Below are positions 17,101-27,809 of a DNA stretch of 64,000 nt, piece by piece. Position 1 is the stretch's first letter, and each line of letters opens with the position of its first letter. The stretch covers positions 62,001 through 126,000 of the forward strand of contig NZ_FPCI01000001.1 of assembly GCF_900116385.1 (NCBI RefSeq), read 5' to 3'. This DNA comes from Pseudoxanthomonas sp. YR558. Its GTDB lineage: Bacteria; Pseudomonadota; Gammaproteobacteria; Xanthomonadales; Xanthomonadaceae. The notes under the pieces were generated by a model that was given only the letters and a program-made list of their open reading frames with translations, ran no database searches and was not told the DNA's origin. A program made the translations under genes and the position numbers.

Positions 17101-17619
17101 GACACGCTGGAAGAAGCCATCCGCAAGATCGACCGCGAGACCCGCGGCCGCTTCAAGGACACCTTCGACCGCGTCAACGCCGGCGTGCAGCAGCTGTATC
17201 CGCGCTTGTTCGGCGGCGGCCACGCCTACCTGGAACTGACCGGCGAAGACCTGCTGGATACCGGTGTGTCGATCATGGCGCGCCCGCCGGGCAAGCGCGT
17301 GTCGAACATCTCGCTGCTGTCCGGCGGCGAGAAGGCGATGACCGCGGTGGCGCTGGTGTTCGCCATCTTCCAGCTCAACCCCGCGCCGTTCTGCCTGCTG
17401 GACGAGGTGGACGCGCCGCTGGACGAAGCCAACGTCGGCCGCTTCACCAACATGGTCAAGGAGATGAGCGAGAAGGTGCAGTTCCTGTTCGTGTCCCACA
17501 ACAAGGCCACGATGGAAGCCGCACACCAGCTCAGTGGCGTTACCATGCGGGAACCCGGTGTCAGCCGCCTGGTGTCGGTGGACCTCGAAGAGGCCGCCCG
17601 CCTGGCCGGCGCCGCCTGA
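14116..17619 (+). CDS. smc: Chromosome partition protein Smc
   Basis: Dimeric condensin ATPase that compacts and helps segregate the chromosome. The start is the ATG at 14116 (MRLSTIKLSGFKSFVDP), since the seven upstream residues are not part of the family; this gives 1167 residues, normal for the family. Walker A GPNGCGKSN is at residues 31-39, followed by coiled coil to about 500, a hinge at about 510-640 with a Gly-rich half, a second coiled coil, the signature LLSGGEKAMTA and Walker B FCLLDEVDAPLDE near the C-terminus. zipA follows after 34 bp, as is usual in Xanthomonadaceae. The scpA/scpB partners are not in the window. Confidence 0.97.
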   Translation: MRLSTIKLSGFKSFVDPTVLHLPTNMTGVVGPNGCGKSNIIDAVRWVMGESSASRLRGDSLTDVIFSGSSARKPVSQATVELIFDNSDHAISGEFAAFNEISVKRQVSRDGQSNYYLNGTKCRRRDITDLFLGTGLGPRSYSIIEQGMISQIIEARPEDLRVYLEEAAGISKYKERRKETETRIRHTRENLDRLNDLREEIGKQLEHLKRQAKQAEQYKALQEERRVKDAEWKALEYRGLDGKLQGLREKLAQEETKLQQLIAEQREAERLLETDRVRREEAADGLNKAQGEVYQVGSTLARVEQQIQHQRDLAERLKKARDEAHNALQELGQHISGDETRLNVLRDSVADAEPQLEQLREEDLMRQDALREAETALADWQQRWETHSRETAEASRAGDVERTRVDYLDRQAFEADRRREALANERTGLDLDALASAFEQLQLQHDTQKESLETLTEQVETRKQGAADVQEQQRGTQTELSDVRKRAQEARGRLSSLETLQHAALGQEQGAAMSWLQARGLDSAARVGEKLTVEPGWENAVEGALGQLIEGVLVDAPESLVDALGELGEGRIALVSGEAGEVAFSPTSLAAKVQGPAAIRRLLARLHVADDLAEARRLQAQLPDGDSVITRNGERLGNGWVRVLRSGAAKQGALLREREIQSLRGEIETLQAREAELEERLASLRDQLLAAEQQREDAQRTLYIAHRGVSELAGQLQSQQGRVDATRTRIERIDGEIAQLVETLDASREQAREARAKLEDAVGRMGDLESARQALEGERRERVDARDQAREAARTSRDTAHALALTLESQRAQIVSLSQALDRMGGQRGQLDSRLEELTLQLNEGDSPVQELDAQRQAALEHRVTADRQLAEARALLDGIDNELRQYEQTRQQRDEQALAQRERISQRKLDQQALALKAEQLSEAVVTGGFVLEDVVNTLPEVADIREWEQAVTQIDGRMRRLEPVNLAAIHEYGEASQRSEYLEAQNADLTSALDTLEEAIRKIDRETRGRFKDTFDRVNAGVQQLYPRLFGGGHAYLELTGEDLLDTGVSIMARPPGKRVSNISLLSGGEKAMTAVALVFAIFQLNPAPFCLLDEVDAPLDEANVGRFTNMVKEMSEKVQFLFVSHNKATMEAAHQLSGVTMREPGVSRLVSVDLEEAARLAGAA

Positions 17620-17653
17620 CCCTGATCGATCCCAACCTGCCGGAGAATCCCCT

Positions 17654-18388
17654 GTGTCCGACATGGCCATGCTTCGTATCGGAATCCTCGTCGCCGGCGT
17701 CCTGCTGCTGGCGGCGATCTTCCTGTTCGGACGTCCCAAGAAGCCCAGCCAGGGCCGTCGCATCGAAACCACCGAGCGCGACACCGCGCGTGTAGAACCC
17801 AGCATCGCCGGCGACGACACCAGCGAGCAGGTGCAGGACTACAGCGGCGAACGCGTCAGCCAGCCGCAACTCGGCCTGGCCGGCGGCACGCCGGTCGCCG
17901 GCGTGGACAGCGACCTGGGCAGGCGCCCCAGCCAGGATTTCGACAAGATCGTCTCGCTCTACGTCGCCGCCAAGGCCGGCCACGTGCTGCGCGGCGAGGA
18001 CATCGTGGTCGCCGCCGAGAAGACCGGCCTGACCTTCGGCCACATGAACGTATTCCACCGCCTGGTGGAAGGCCACCCCGAGCGCGGCCCGGTCTTCAGC
18101 ATGGCCAACATCATGCAGCCGGGCAGTTTCGACATGGCCACCATCCGCGAGCTGGAAACCCCGGCCATCGCGTTCTTCCTCACCCTGCCGGCGCCGATGA
18201 CCGCGCTGGAAGCGTGGGAAAAGCTGGTCCCCAATGTCGAGCGCATGGCCGAACTGCTGGGCGGCGTGGTCCTCGACGACAGCCGCAATACGCTCGGCCG
18301 CCAGCGCATCCAGCACATCCGCGAAGAACTCCGCGCGTACGACCGCCAGCACGAAGCGCCGCCGCTGACGAAGGCGCCGCGGTGGTGA
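17654..18388 (+). CDS. zipA: Cell division protein ZipA
   Basis: Inner-membrane division protein that tethers FtsZ. The GTG at 17654 has GGAG eight bases upstream and yields V-S-D-M-A-M-L-R-I-G-I-L, the usual N-terminus, with one membrane helix at about residues 6-22. A charged, proline-poor linker follows, then the C-terminal FtsZ-binding domain from about residue 100 (DFDKIVSLYVAAKAGHVLRG ... FFLTLPAPMTALEAWEKL). 244 residues in all. It is normally followed directly by ligA in relatives, but here a 3.9-kb accessory stretch intervenes. Confidence 0.93.
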   Translation: MSDMAMLRIGILVAGVLLLAAIFLFGRPKKPSQGRRIETTERDTARVEPSIAGDDTSEQVQDYSGERVSQPQLGLAGGTPVAGVDSDLGRRPSQDFDKIVSLYVAAKAGHVLRGEDIVVAAEKTGLTFGHMNVFHRLVEGHPERGPVFSMANIMQPGSFDMATIRELETPAIAFFLTLPAPMTALEAWEKLVPNVERMAELLGGVVLDDSRNTLGRQRIQHIREELRAYDRQHEAPPLTKAPRW

Positions 18389-18433
18389 GATCAAGGGTGG
18401 TTAGGCGATAGGCATTCTTATGGGGAGATTTGA

Positions 18434-19444
18434 ATGCGATTACCGTTCTACGTCACGTTCTTCATACTGCTGAGTGCGTCCTTATTGTCTTACGCGAAGC
18501 CTCCTGTTTCTCAAGCGAGGGAGAGTGTTGTCGCTTCTCGTGTTGCGGCTTCGAGCTCGTCTCAGCAGCAAGATTTGCGCGAGCAGAATTTATTGCTTAA
18601 GCAGCAAGTAAAGCTTCTGGAAGACTCTCACGATTCAATCTTGGCAACGACCCACTGGGCGCTCGGTGGTGTGTTCACCATGGCCTTCCTCTTGGCGGGC
18701 TTCTCATGGTTGAACAACAACAAGCTTTATTCGGCGGACAAGCAGCGATTGAAGGAGGAATTGGAGGCCAATATAAGTAAGGCGATCGCAGATCTTCAGC
18801 TAAGTGAGCAGGATCAGCGAGGGAACTTGTTTTTGGCGGTCGATAAAAAACTTGAAGTTCAGAACGTTCGACTTGATGACAGTGTTTCAGCTATTCGGAC
18901 GGTCATTGATGACTTTCGAAAGCAAGAGTCTGGCCGGCGAGATGAGTTGCTGAGATCCGTGGAGAGTCGAATTGAGTCTCTAATTGGTCGAACAAGTGGC
19001 GAAATATCAGAGGTCAGATCTCGTAATGAGGAGTTGAGATCTAGGATCGACTCTTTGAGTGAAAAGCTCGGAGCTCTTCAAGATGTTCTGAGTAGTAATT
19101 CATCAAGAATTGATAAGGAGCTGCAGCAGGGAGCAGCCATTGCTCGAGAGATTGAGGAGCATATATGGAAGTTGAAGAAAATCCCTTCGAACATCTTAAT
19201 AACTCAGCTGCAGGGCTTGAGTGCGAGCCTTGCTGCTGATGATGAGTGGGGTGTGAAGAGAGTTCTGGCTCGAATGAAGTCTACGATCAATGATGAATTC
19301 GTTTCTTCTGGTCTTAAGATTCAAAAAAGGATGAAGGGTCTTTTCGAAGATTCCCTCGCACAAGCACAAAAGATTGTGGCTGTTGAGGCTTCCGAGGTTT
19401 TACAGCTAATACTGGATAATTTGGAAGAGGACGCAGAGCCCTAA
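18434..19444 (+). CDS. Membrane-anchored coiled-coil protein, AT-rich, unknown
   Basis: I do not recognise this gene. The 336-residue product has a signal-like hydrophobic start (residues 4-20, ending YAKPP), a short Ser/Gln-rich stretch, a membrane helix at about residues 73-90 (LGGVFTMAFLLAGFSWL) and a long heptad-rich coiled coil at about residues 100-255 (REQN, SEKLGALQDVL, SSRIDKELQQ). A compact acidic C-terminus ends LQLILDNLEEDAEP. GGGGAG lies six bases before the ATG. Codon use and GC content are far below the neighbouring genes, with many TTG, AGA, AAT and GTT codons, a sign of recent transfer. The topology resembles stress- or phage-response membrane sensors, but no known defence domain is visible. 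Confidence 0.75.
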   Translation: MRLPFYVTFFILLSASLLSYAKPPVSQARESVVASRVAASSSSQQQDLREQNLLLKQQVKLLEDSHDSILATTHWALGGVFTMAFLLAGFSWLNNNKLYSADKQRLKEELEANISKAIADLQLSEQDQRGNLFLAVDKKLEVQNVRLDDSVSAIRTVIDDFRKQESGRRDELLRSVESRIESLIGRTSGEISEVRSRNEELRSRIDSLSEKLGALQDVLSSNSSRIDKELQQGAAIAREIEEHIWKLKKIPSNILITQLQGLSASLAADDEWGVKRVLARMKSTINDEFVSSGLKIQKRMKGLFEDSLAQAQKIVAVEASEVLQLILDNLEEDAEP

Positions 19445-19476
19445 TGTGGGTGGTTGCGATATGCAGCACCGGAGTG

Positions 19477-19584
19477 CATAGGTTGGGGTGAGCGAAGCGA
19501 AGCCCAACGTCGCACGCATTGGTCAGGCGCCTGCATCGGATCGAGGTCGCGTGTTGGGGTTCGCTTCGCTCACCCCAACCTATG
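19477..19584. repeat. REP-like long inverted repeat
   Basis: Arms 19477-19508 and 19553-19584 are complementary over 32 bp with one mismatch (core GGTTGGGGTGAGCGAAGCGA), 44 nt apart. The outer 25 bp pair perfectly. It looks like the mobile intergenic REP/BIME or small MITE sequences common in Xanthomonadaceae and Pseudomonas. It separates the AT-rich gene from the DUF2200 gene and may act as a transcript terminator. Confidence 0.85.
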
Positions 19585-19621
19585 AGATCCTCGCCGGGCG
19601 CAATGCAGTGGAGTGCTTACG

Positions 19622-19966
19622 ATGCCGCACCGCATCTTCACCACCTCTTTCGCCAGCGTGTATCCCATGTACGTGCAGAAGGCCGAACGCAAGGGTCGGA
19701 CGAAGGCCGAGGTCGATGAGCTCATCCGCTGGCTGACCGGTTACGACCAGACCGGGCTCGAACGGCAGATCGACGAGAAAAAGGATTTCGAGACCTTCTT
19801 CGCCGAGGCCCCGCAACTCCATCCGCATGCCTCGCTCATCAAGGGCATGGTCTGCGGCGTCCGCGTGGAGGATGTGGGCGACCCGCTGATGCAGAAGATC
19901 CGCTACCTCGACAAACTGGTGGACGAGCTGGCGAAGGGGAAGGCAATGGCAAAGATCCTGCGGTAG
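19622..19966 (+). CDS. DUF2200 family protein
   Basis: Small cytoplasmic protein (114 residues) that matches the DUF2200 family along its whole length: [49 protein letters not shown] and a [20 protein letters not shown] ending. The ATG at 19622 has GGAG eight bases upstream and is preferred to the GTG at 19613. Function is unknown in the family; members are scattered among bacteria and often lie in accessory regions, as here. Confidence 0.9.
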   Translation: MPHRIFTTSFASVYPMYVQKAERKGRTKAEVDELIRWLTGYDQTGLERQIDEKKDFETFFAEAPQLHPHASLIKGMVCGVRVEDVGDPLMQKIRYLDKLVDELAKGKAMAKILR

Positions 19967-19983
19967 GGCCTGGGGACATCTTC

Positions 19984-20301
19984 TTGGACACACTCACCCT
20001 CCTGCTGCCGGCGCTCTTCATCGCCGGGTTCATGCACCACATCGTCTTCTGGCTGCTCTTTTTCTTCGTCGTCAAGGTGCGGATCGCCGACAAGGCGCTC
20101 GTGGTCGATGAATCGCCGAGGTTCTCCTTCCTGTGGACGAAGTGGCCGCACGAGGAGATGCGGGCGTACCGGCGGAGCCTCAGCGATGAAGAGAAGAAGC
20201 GGTGGATCAACCGGTACCTCTGCAACGCGAATTTCCTTGGGCTGTTGCTGATGGTGCCTTTCCTGCTGGGCGTGTTGTTGATGGTCGTCGCCGGGGATTG
20301 A
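19984..20301 (+). CDS. Small two-helix membrane protein, unknown
   Basis: 105 residues with an N-terminal helix (about 5-30, LLLPALFIAGFMHHIVFWLLFFFV cut short here by its position) and a C-terminal helix (about 83-102, LGLLLMVPFLLGVLLMVV). A charged loop between them contains YRRSLSDEEKKRWINRYL. TTG start with GGGGA seven bases upstream, 17 bp after the DUF2200 stop, so probably one transcript. No family recognised. Confidence 0.6.
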   Translation: MDTLTLLLPALFIAGFMHHIVFWLLFFFVVKVRIADKALVVDESPRFSFLWTKWPHEEMRAYRRSLSDEEKKRWINRYLCNANFLGLLLMVPFLLGVLLMVVAGD

Positions 20302-20352
20302 GCCGACGTCGGGCCCTTGGCCCACCCCCTCGCCATCCCGCACACTGCGTCC

Positions 20353-20685
20353 ATGCCCCGCAATGTCCTCTTCATCTGCACCCAGAACCGCCTGCGCAGT
20401 CCGACGGCGGAGCAGGTGTTCGCCGACTGGCCGGGGATCGAGACCGCGTCGGCCGGGCTGGGCCATGAAGCCGGCACGCCGGTCTCACCGGAGGTGCTGG
20501 CGTGGGCGGACCTGATCTTCGTGATGGAGAAAGCCCATCGCAATCGCCTCGCGAAGCGGTTCCGCGCGCACCTCAACGGCAAGCGCGTGATCTGCCTGGA
20601 CATCCCCGACGACTACGACTTCATGGATCCCGTGCTCATCCAACTGCTGAAGCAGAAGGTCACGCGGTTCCTGCCCGTGGGTTGA
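20353..20685 (+). CDS. Small low-molecular-weight tyrosine phosphatase-like protein
   Basis: 110-residue protein with the phosphatase loop at its N-terminus: V-L-F-I-C-T-Q-N-R-L-R-S-P-T-A, a C-x5-R-S signature, and an I-P-D-D-Y-D-F-M-D-P segment that would supply the general-acid Asp. It is shorter than classical LMW-PTPs (about 150 residues) and corresponds to the compact family of predicted tyrosine phosphatases. The ATG at 20353 fits the family start; no clear ribosome site. Substrate unknown. It lies in the zipA-ligA accessory stretch. Confidence 0.82.
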   Translation: MPRNVLFICTQNRLRSPTAEQVFADWPGIETASAGLGHEAGTPVSPEVLAWADLIFVMEKAHRNRLAKRFRAHLNGKRVICLDIPDDYDFMDPVLIQLLKQKVTRFLPVG

Positions 20686-20726
20686 CCATGCGGCCTTTGC
20701 CTTCAACCCCTTCAGGGAGGTCTCCC

Positions 20727-21071
20727 GTGGAGCGAACCATCAACAGTTCGTGGCGCGTGTTCTTGTTCCCATCCGCACTCATCAGCGTGTTTCCGGTCTT
20801 CCTGATGTACATCAACTGGGGAGATGCCGACGCCCGTCAGGCTCCCGTCATCGTGTCATTGATCTGGTTGTCGATCCTGATCCACGCCGGTCGTGGATGG
20901 GCGAGGGTCCGGGCAGCACACCGCGTTCAACCCATCCTGGTCACAGACAAGCAACAGATTCTTTCCCTGCTGAAGGGCCCCCGCCGAGCGAGGATGATCT
21001 GGTTCTCGGTGACGATGGCTGCCGCCATCGTTTCGGCAGTCGCTCTGGGAGTCACGGGGAGGGTGGGATGA
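20727..21071 (+). CDS. Small membrane protein, unknown
   Basis: 114 residues with three hydrophobic segments (about 11-30, 40-57 and 92-110). The start is decided by a strong ribosome site: AGGGAGG at 20714-20720 lies six bases before the GTG at 20727, better than the in-frame ATG at 20688. Its stop overlaps the start of the VOC gene (ATGA), so the two are co-translated. No family recognised. Confidence 0.62.
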   Translation: MERTINSSWRVFLFPSALISVFPVFLMYINWGDADARQAPVIVSLIWLSILIHAGRGWARVRAAHRVQPILVTDKQQILSLLKGPRRARMIWFSVTMAAAIVSAVALGVTGRVG

Positions 21072-21457
21072 GCGCGGGCGTTCCTGTCCCTCTGCGCCTC
21101 ACCGACGTCCGCCCCTTCATCGGCAGCAAGGACTTCGACGTCTCCCGGTCCTTCTACGAGGCCCTCGGCTGGACGACGCACTACCTCGACGAGCAGCTCG
21201 CCCTGATGACGAACGGCGTGCACCGCTTCTATCTGCAGCGCTATTACCAGAAGGACTGGCTGGAGAACACGATGCTGCACATCACCGTGGCCGATGCCGC
21301 CGCGTGCCACACGCAGATCGCTGCGGTGTTGGCCGGCGGCGCGTTCGGCGAGGCCCGTGTCGCGCCGCCCAAGCACGAGGATTACGGTGCCTGGGTGACT
21401 TATGTATGGGACCCGGCGGGCGTGCTGCTGCACCTGGCGCAGTGGGACGAGGCATGA
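21068..21457 (+). CDS. VOC (glyoxalase/bleomycin-resistance fold) protein
   Basis: 129 residues with the vicinal-oxygen-chelate fold: RLTDVRPFIGSKDFDVSRSF as first strand and helix, then YEALGW, central HITVADAAACHTQI, and the closing W-D-P-A-G-V-L-L-H-L-A-Q-W strand. It could be a metal-dependent lyase, dioxygenase or antibiotic-binding protein; the substrate cannot be told. It overlaps both the upstream membrane-protein gene and the downstream GFA gene by 4 bp. Confidence 0.85.
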   Translation: MSAGVPVPLRLTDVRPFIGSKDFDVSRSFYEALGWTTHYLDEQLALMTNGVHRFYLQRYYQKDWLENTMLHITVADAAACHTQIAAVLAGGAFGEARVAPPKHEDYGAWVTYVWDPAGVLLHLAQWDEA

Positions 21458-21813
21458 CCCGCCCCCTGCAGACCTGGACCGGCAGCTGCCACTGCGGCGC
21501 GGTGCGCTTCGAGATCGACACCGACTTTCCCGAGCTGACGCAGTGCGACTGCTCGATCTGCCGCAAGAAGAACGCGCTGATGGTGAAGGTTCACGAAAGC
21601 GCCTTCCGCCTGCTGGCCGGCGCCGACGTGCTCGCCGACTACCAGTTCCACACGCACACTGCGCACCATCATTTCTGCAAGGTGTGCGGCATCTACCCGT
21701 TCCACCGCAAGCGGGTTACGCCGGACTACTACGGCATCAACGTCTATTGCCTGGACGGGTTCGATCCGGCCGGCATTCCGGTGAGGATGACGGTGGGCGC
21801 GGGCATGCCGTGA
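21454..21813 (+). CDS. GFA / CENP-V-fold zinc protein
   Basis: 119-residue protein of the GFA family (glutathione-dependent formaldehyde-activating enzyme fold). The zinc cysteines are all visible: S-C-H-C-G-A-V-R-F-E, C-D-C-S-I-C-R-K-K and F-C-K-V-C-G-I-Y-P-F. Function in most members is unproven; formaldehyde or thiol chemistry is suggested by name only. ATG overlaps the VOC stop (ATGA), so the two are a translational pair, and the 21/22-bp repeat array starts 66 bp downstream. Confidence 0.88.
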   Translation: MTRPLQTWTGSCHCGAVRFEIDTDFPELTQCDCSICRKKNALMVKVHESAFRLLAGADVLADYQFHTHTAHHHFCKVCGIYPFHRKRVTPDYYGINVYCLDGFDPAGIPVRMTVGAGMP

Positions 21814-21878
21814 CCGCCGGCCCGACATTGGGTGGCGGGCTGCTGTGACATTGAAGGTTGGGGATCGGACTCCGGACC

Positions 21879-22177
21879 CCATCGACGGCGCTCCAAGCTT
21901 CGCGCGCAAGGCTCGACATCCCAACGATGGGGCACGGGAGCTCCATCGATGGCAATCCGAAAACCATCGATCGCCCGCAAAGCCCCATCAATCACGTTCC
22001 GAGCTCCATCGATCGAGCTCCCCAGCCCCATCGATCACACGCCGAAAGCCATCGGTGGCATGCCCGAGCTCCAACGATCGCGTTCGGAAACCCATCGATG
22101 GCATTCCGAGCCCCATCGATCGCACTCGTAGCCCCAACGATGGGGCTCCTGAGCTCCATCGTTGGGATTCCGAGCCT
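21879..22177. repeat. Tandem array of 21/22-bp units with a palindromic core
   Basis: Units starting CCATC or CCAAC begin at 21879, 21921, 21943, 21964, 21985, 22006, 22028, 22049, 22071, 22092, 22113, 22134 and 22156. Steps are 21 or 22 bp, and the first 42-bp step hides one decayed unit, giving about 14 units. Consensus is roughly CCATCGATSGCRTTCCGAGC; the start CCATCGATGG is self-complementary. Mixed 21/22-bp steps break any reading frame, so it is not coding. It fills most of the 473-bp gap between the GFA gene and ligA; the remaining flanks show no gene. Confidence 0.92.
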
Positions 22178-22277
22178 TGCGGACGGTCCGGCGGCTGAAG
22201 GCACGCGATGCGTCGGAGGACAGGGACGGCCCTCGACCCGCCCGGCTTGCATCTCCCGTCACGGCCCGCGGCCTTAG

Positions 22278-25672
<3,395 letters not shown>

Positions 25673-25781
25673 AAGCCAGCCAAACACGCCACGCGCGTGG
25701 CTCGGACTGCAAACGATTACGTGGGCGCGCGTTCATGATCGCTGCGTAGATTGCGTTCCAACACCCACGAGGACGCACGCC

Positions 25782-26528
25782 ATGGAACGCTCTCTGATCG
25801 CAACGCTGGTGCTGGGCACCGTCGCACTGTTCGGCGCCGTCGCGGCGAAGGCCGCACCGCAGTACGACGATCGCTATTACGGCAGCGGCCAGGTGGTGCG
25901 CTGCGACTCCAACGACAACCGCTACCGCGAGTGCCGCCTGGATACGCGTGGTAGCGTGCAGATCGTGCGGCAGGTTTCCAAGACGCGCTGCGAGGAAGGC
26001 CGCACCTGGGGCCGCACGCGCGACGGCGTGTGGGTCGACCGCGGCTGCCGCGCCGAGTTCGCCAGTGGTCGCAATGGGGGTGGTTACGGCAATGCCCAGC
26101 GCATCCGCTGCGAATCCAACGATGGCCGTTCGCGTACGTGCGCCATCAACGGCCGCGGCGACGTGCGCCTGGTCCGCCAGTTGTCCAAGGCGCGCTGCAC
26201 CGAGGGCTACAGCTGGGGCCAGGACCGCAACGCGATCTGGGTGTCGCGCGGCTGCCGGGCCGAGTTCGAGGTGTACGGCCGCGGTAATGGCTGGAATGGC
26301 GGCGGCTGGAACAACGGCGGCTACGACAACGGGTACGGCAATGGCCAGACCTTCCGCTGCGAATCCGAGAAAGGCCGCACGCGCACCTGCGGCGTGGACG
26401 GCCGCGGTCGCGTGCAACTGGTCCGCCAGCTCTCCAATGCGGCCTGCATCGAAGGGCGCACCTGGGGCCAGGATGCCCGCGGCGTCTGGGTGACCGACGG
26501 CTGCCGCGCCGAGTTCCGCAGCTGGTGA
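25782..26528 (+). CDS. Secreted DUF3011 protein with three repeats
   Basis: Exported protein of 248 residues. Signal peptide M-E-R-S-L-I-A-T-L-V-L-G ... A-A-K-A, then three copies of a Cys-rich module of about 60 residues (roughly 36-94, 104-165 and 187-248). Each has R-C-(D/E)-S-(N/E), RxC, V-R-Q-x-S, a Trp-Gly pair and G-C-R-A-E-F; two Gly/Asn-rich linkers separate them. The pattern is that of DUF3011, a family common in Xanthomonadaceae with no settled role; lectin-like surface binding is speculation. Single gene. Confidence 0.88.
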   Translation: MERSLIATLVLGTVALFGAVAAKAAPQYDDRYYGSGQVVRCDSNDNRYRECRLDTRGSVQIVRQVSKTRCEEGRTWGRTRDGVWVDRGCRAEFASGRNGGGYGNAQRIRCESNDGRSRTCAINGRGDVRLVRQLSKARCTEGYSWGQDRNAIWVSRGCRAEFEVYGRGNGWNGGGWNNGGYDNGYGNGQTFRCESEKGRTRTCGVDGRGRVQLVRQLSNAACIEGRTWGQDARGVWVTDGCRAEFRSW

Positions 26529-26575
26529 TTCCGCAGGTGTGAGGAGAGGCGGGGAGGGGCCGGTACAATGGCCCC

Positions 26576-27634
26576 ATGACCGACCCCATCGATTACGCCC
26601 GCTACGACCGCATCCGTCCCATCCGCTGGACCGGGAGCGCGCTGGAACTGCTGGACCAGCGCAAGCTCCCGTTCGTGGTCGAGTACCTGAGCTGCACCAC
26701 CAGCGACGAGGTGGCCGCGGCCATCCATGACCTGGCCGTGCGCGGTGCGCCGGCGATCGGCATCGCCGCCGCCTGGGGCGTGGTGCTGGCTTCCCGCGAG
26801 GTGATGGCCGCCACGCCGGCCGAGGCGATGGAGAAGCTGGAACCCGCCCTGCAGCGCCTCAACGCCGCCCGCCCCACGGCCGTGAACCTGGCCTGGGCGC
26901 TGGCCCGCATGCGCGCGGCGTTGAAGACCGCCGGCAGCGACTGGCGCGGCGTGCTGGAACTGGAAGCGCTGGCGATCGCCGAAGAAGACCTCGCCGCCAA
27001 CCGCCACATGGGCGAGCTGGGCGCGGCGTTGATCGGCGAGGGCAGCGGCGTGCTGACCCACTGCAATACCGGCTCGCTGGCCACCGCTGGCTTCGGTACC
27101 GCACTGGGCGTGATCCGCGCCGGCGTGGCCCAGGGGCGCATCGGCAAGGTCTACGCCGGCGAGACCCGACCCTGGCAGCAGGGCGCGCGGCTGACAGCGT
27201 GGGAGCTGCAGCAGGACGGCATTCCCGCGACGCTGATCGCCGACTCGGCGGCCTCGCACCTGATGAAGACCGGGGCCGTGCAGTGGGTGGTGGTCGGTGC
27301 GGACCGCATCTGCGCCAACGGCGACACCGCCAACAAGATCGGCACCTACCAGCTGGCGATCGCCGCGCGCCACCACGGCGCGAAGTTCATGGTCGTGGCG
27401 CCGTCGTCCACGGTCGACATGGCCACGCCGAATGGCGACGCGATCCATATCGAAGAGCGCGACCCGGCCGAACTGCTGGGCATCGGCGGCACCCGCATCG
27501 TGGCCGAGGGCGTGGCCGCGTGGAATCCGGTGTTCGACGTCACCCCGGCCGCGCTGATCGACGCCATCGTCACCGAGAAGGGCGTGATCGAGCAGCCCGA
27601 CGAAGCGCGCATGCGCGCGGCGTTCGGCGGATAG
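26576..27634 (+). CDS. mtnA: S-methyl-5-thioribose-1-phosphate isomerase
   Basis: Converts methylthioribose-1-phosphate to methylthioribulose-1-phosphate in the methionine salvage pathway. 352 residues of the eIF2B-like fold: [13 protein letters not shown], the catalytic Cys in [24 protein letters not shown] and the catalytic Asp in V-V-V-G-A-D-R-I. Single gene here; other mtn genes are not in the window. Confidence 0.96.
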   Translation: MTDPIDYARYDRIRPIRWTGSALELLDQRKLPFVVEYLSCTTSDEVAAAIHDLAVRGAPAIGIAAAWGVVLASREVMAATPAEAMEKLEPALQRLNAARPTAVNLAWALARMRAALKTAGSDWRGVLELEALAIAEEDLAANRHMGELGAALIGEGSGVLTHCNTGSLATAGFGTALGVIRAGVAQGRIGKVYAGETRPWQQGARLTAWELQQDGIPATLIADSAASHLMKTGAVQWVVVGADRICANGDTANKIGTYQLAIAARHHGAKFMVVAPSSTVDMATPNGDAIHIEERDPAELLGIGGTRIVAEGVAAWNPVFDVTPAALIDAIVTEKGVIEQPDEARMRAAFGG

Positions 27635-27761
27635 GGCTCGCCATGGGGGAAGGGCACGGGGAGCCTGAAAACGACGCAACGCGTCAGTCGGACGCGGCCC
27701 GGAGCCGCGCCCGATGAGGCGCCGGCGCCGTCGAAACCCTGCTGCGGCGGGCGCGAGCCCG

Positions 27762-27778
27762 CTGGCACGGGAGTTGCA
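27762..27778 (+). promoter_or_regulatory. Sigma-54 promoter of the diguanylate cyclase
   Basis: CTGGCACGGGAGTTGCA matches the sigma-54 consensus YTGGCACGRNNNTTGCW at every position. Expected transcription start is near 27789, downstream of the longest in-frame ATG (27714) and 21 nt before the ATG at 27810. Confidence 0.82.
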
Positions 27779-27809
27779 CCGCCTGGGTGACGTTGGCCAG
27801 GAATCGCGC

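Noticed and set aside
15298..17820. 840-residue open frame opposite smc
   Set aside because: Shadow of smc on the other strand; no family features, and it crosses the smc-zipA boundary.
19488..19736. Small frames across the REP-like inverted repeat before DUF2200
   Set aside because: Built from the repeat arms and out of frame with DUF2200, which has its own ribosome site at 19610.
21879..22177. CRISPR array
   Set aside because: Units follow each other without spacers, are too short and too variable, and no cas gene is nearby.
25708..25721. Second LacI-like operator (TGCAAACGATTACG) before the DUF3011 gene
   Set aside because: Two mismatches at defined positions of the consensus and no link to sugar genes; likely chance.
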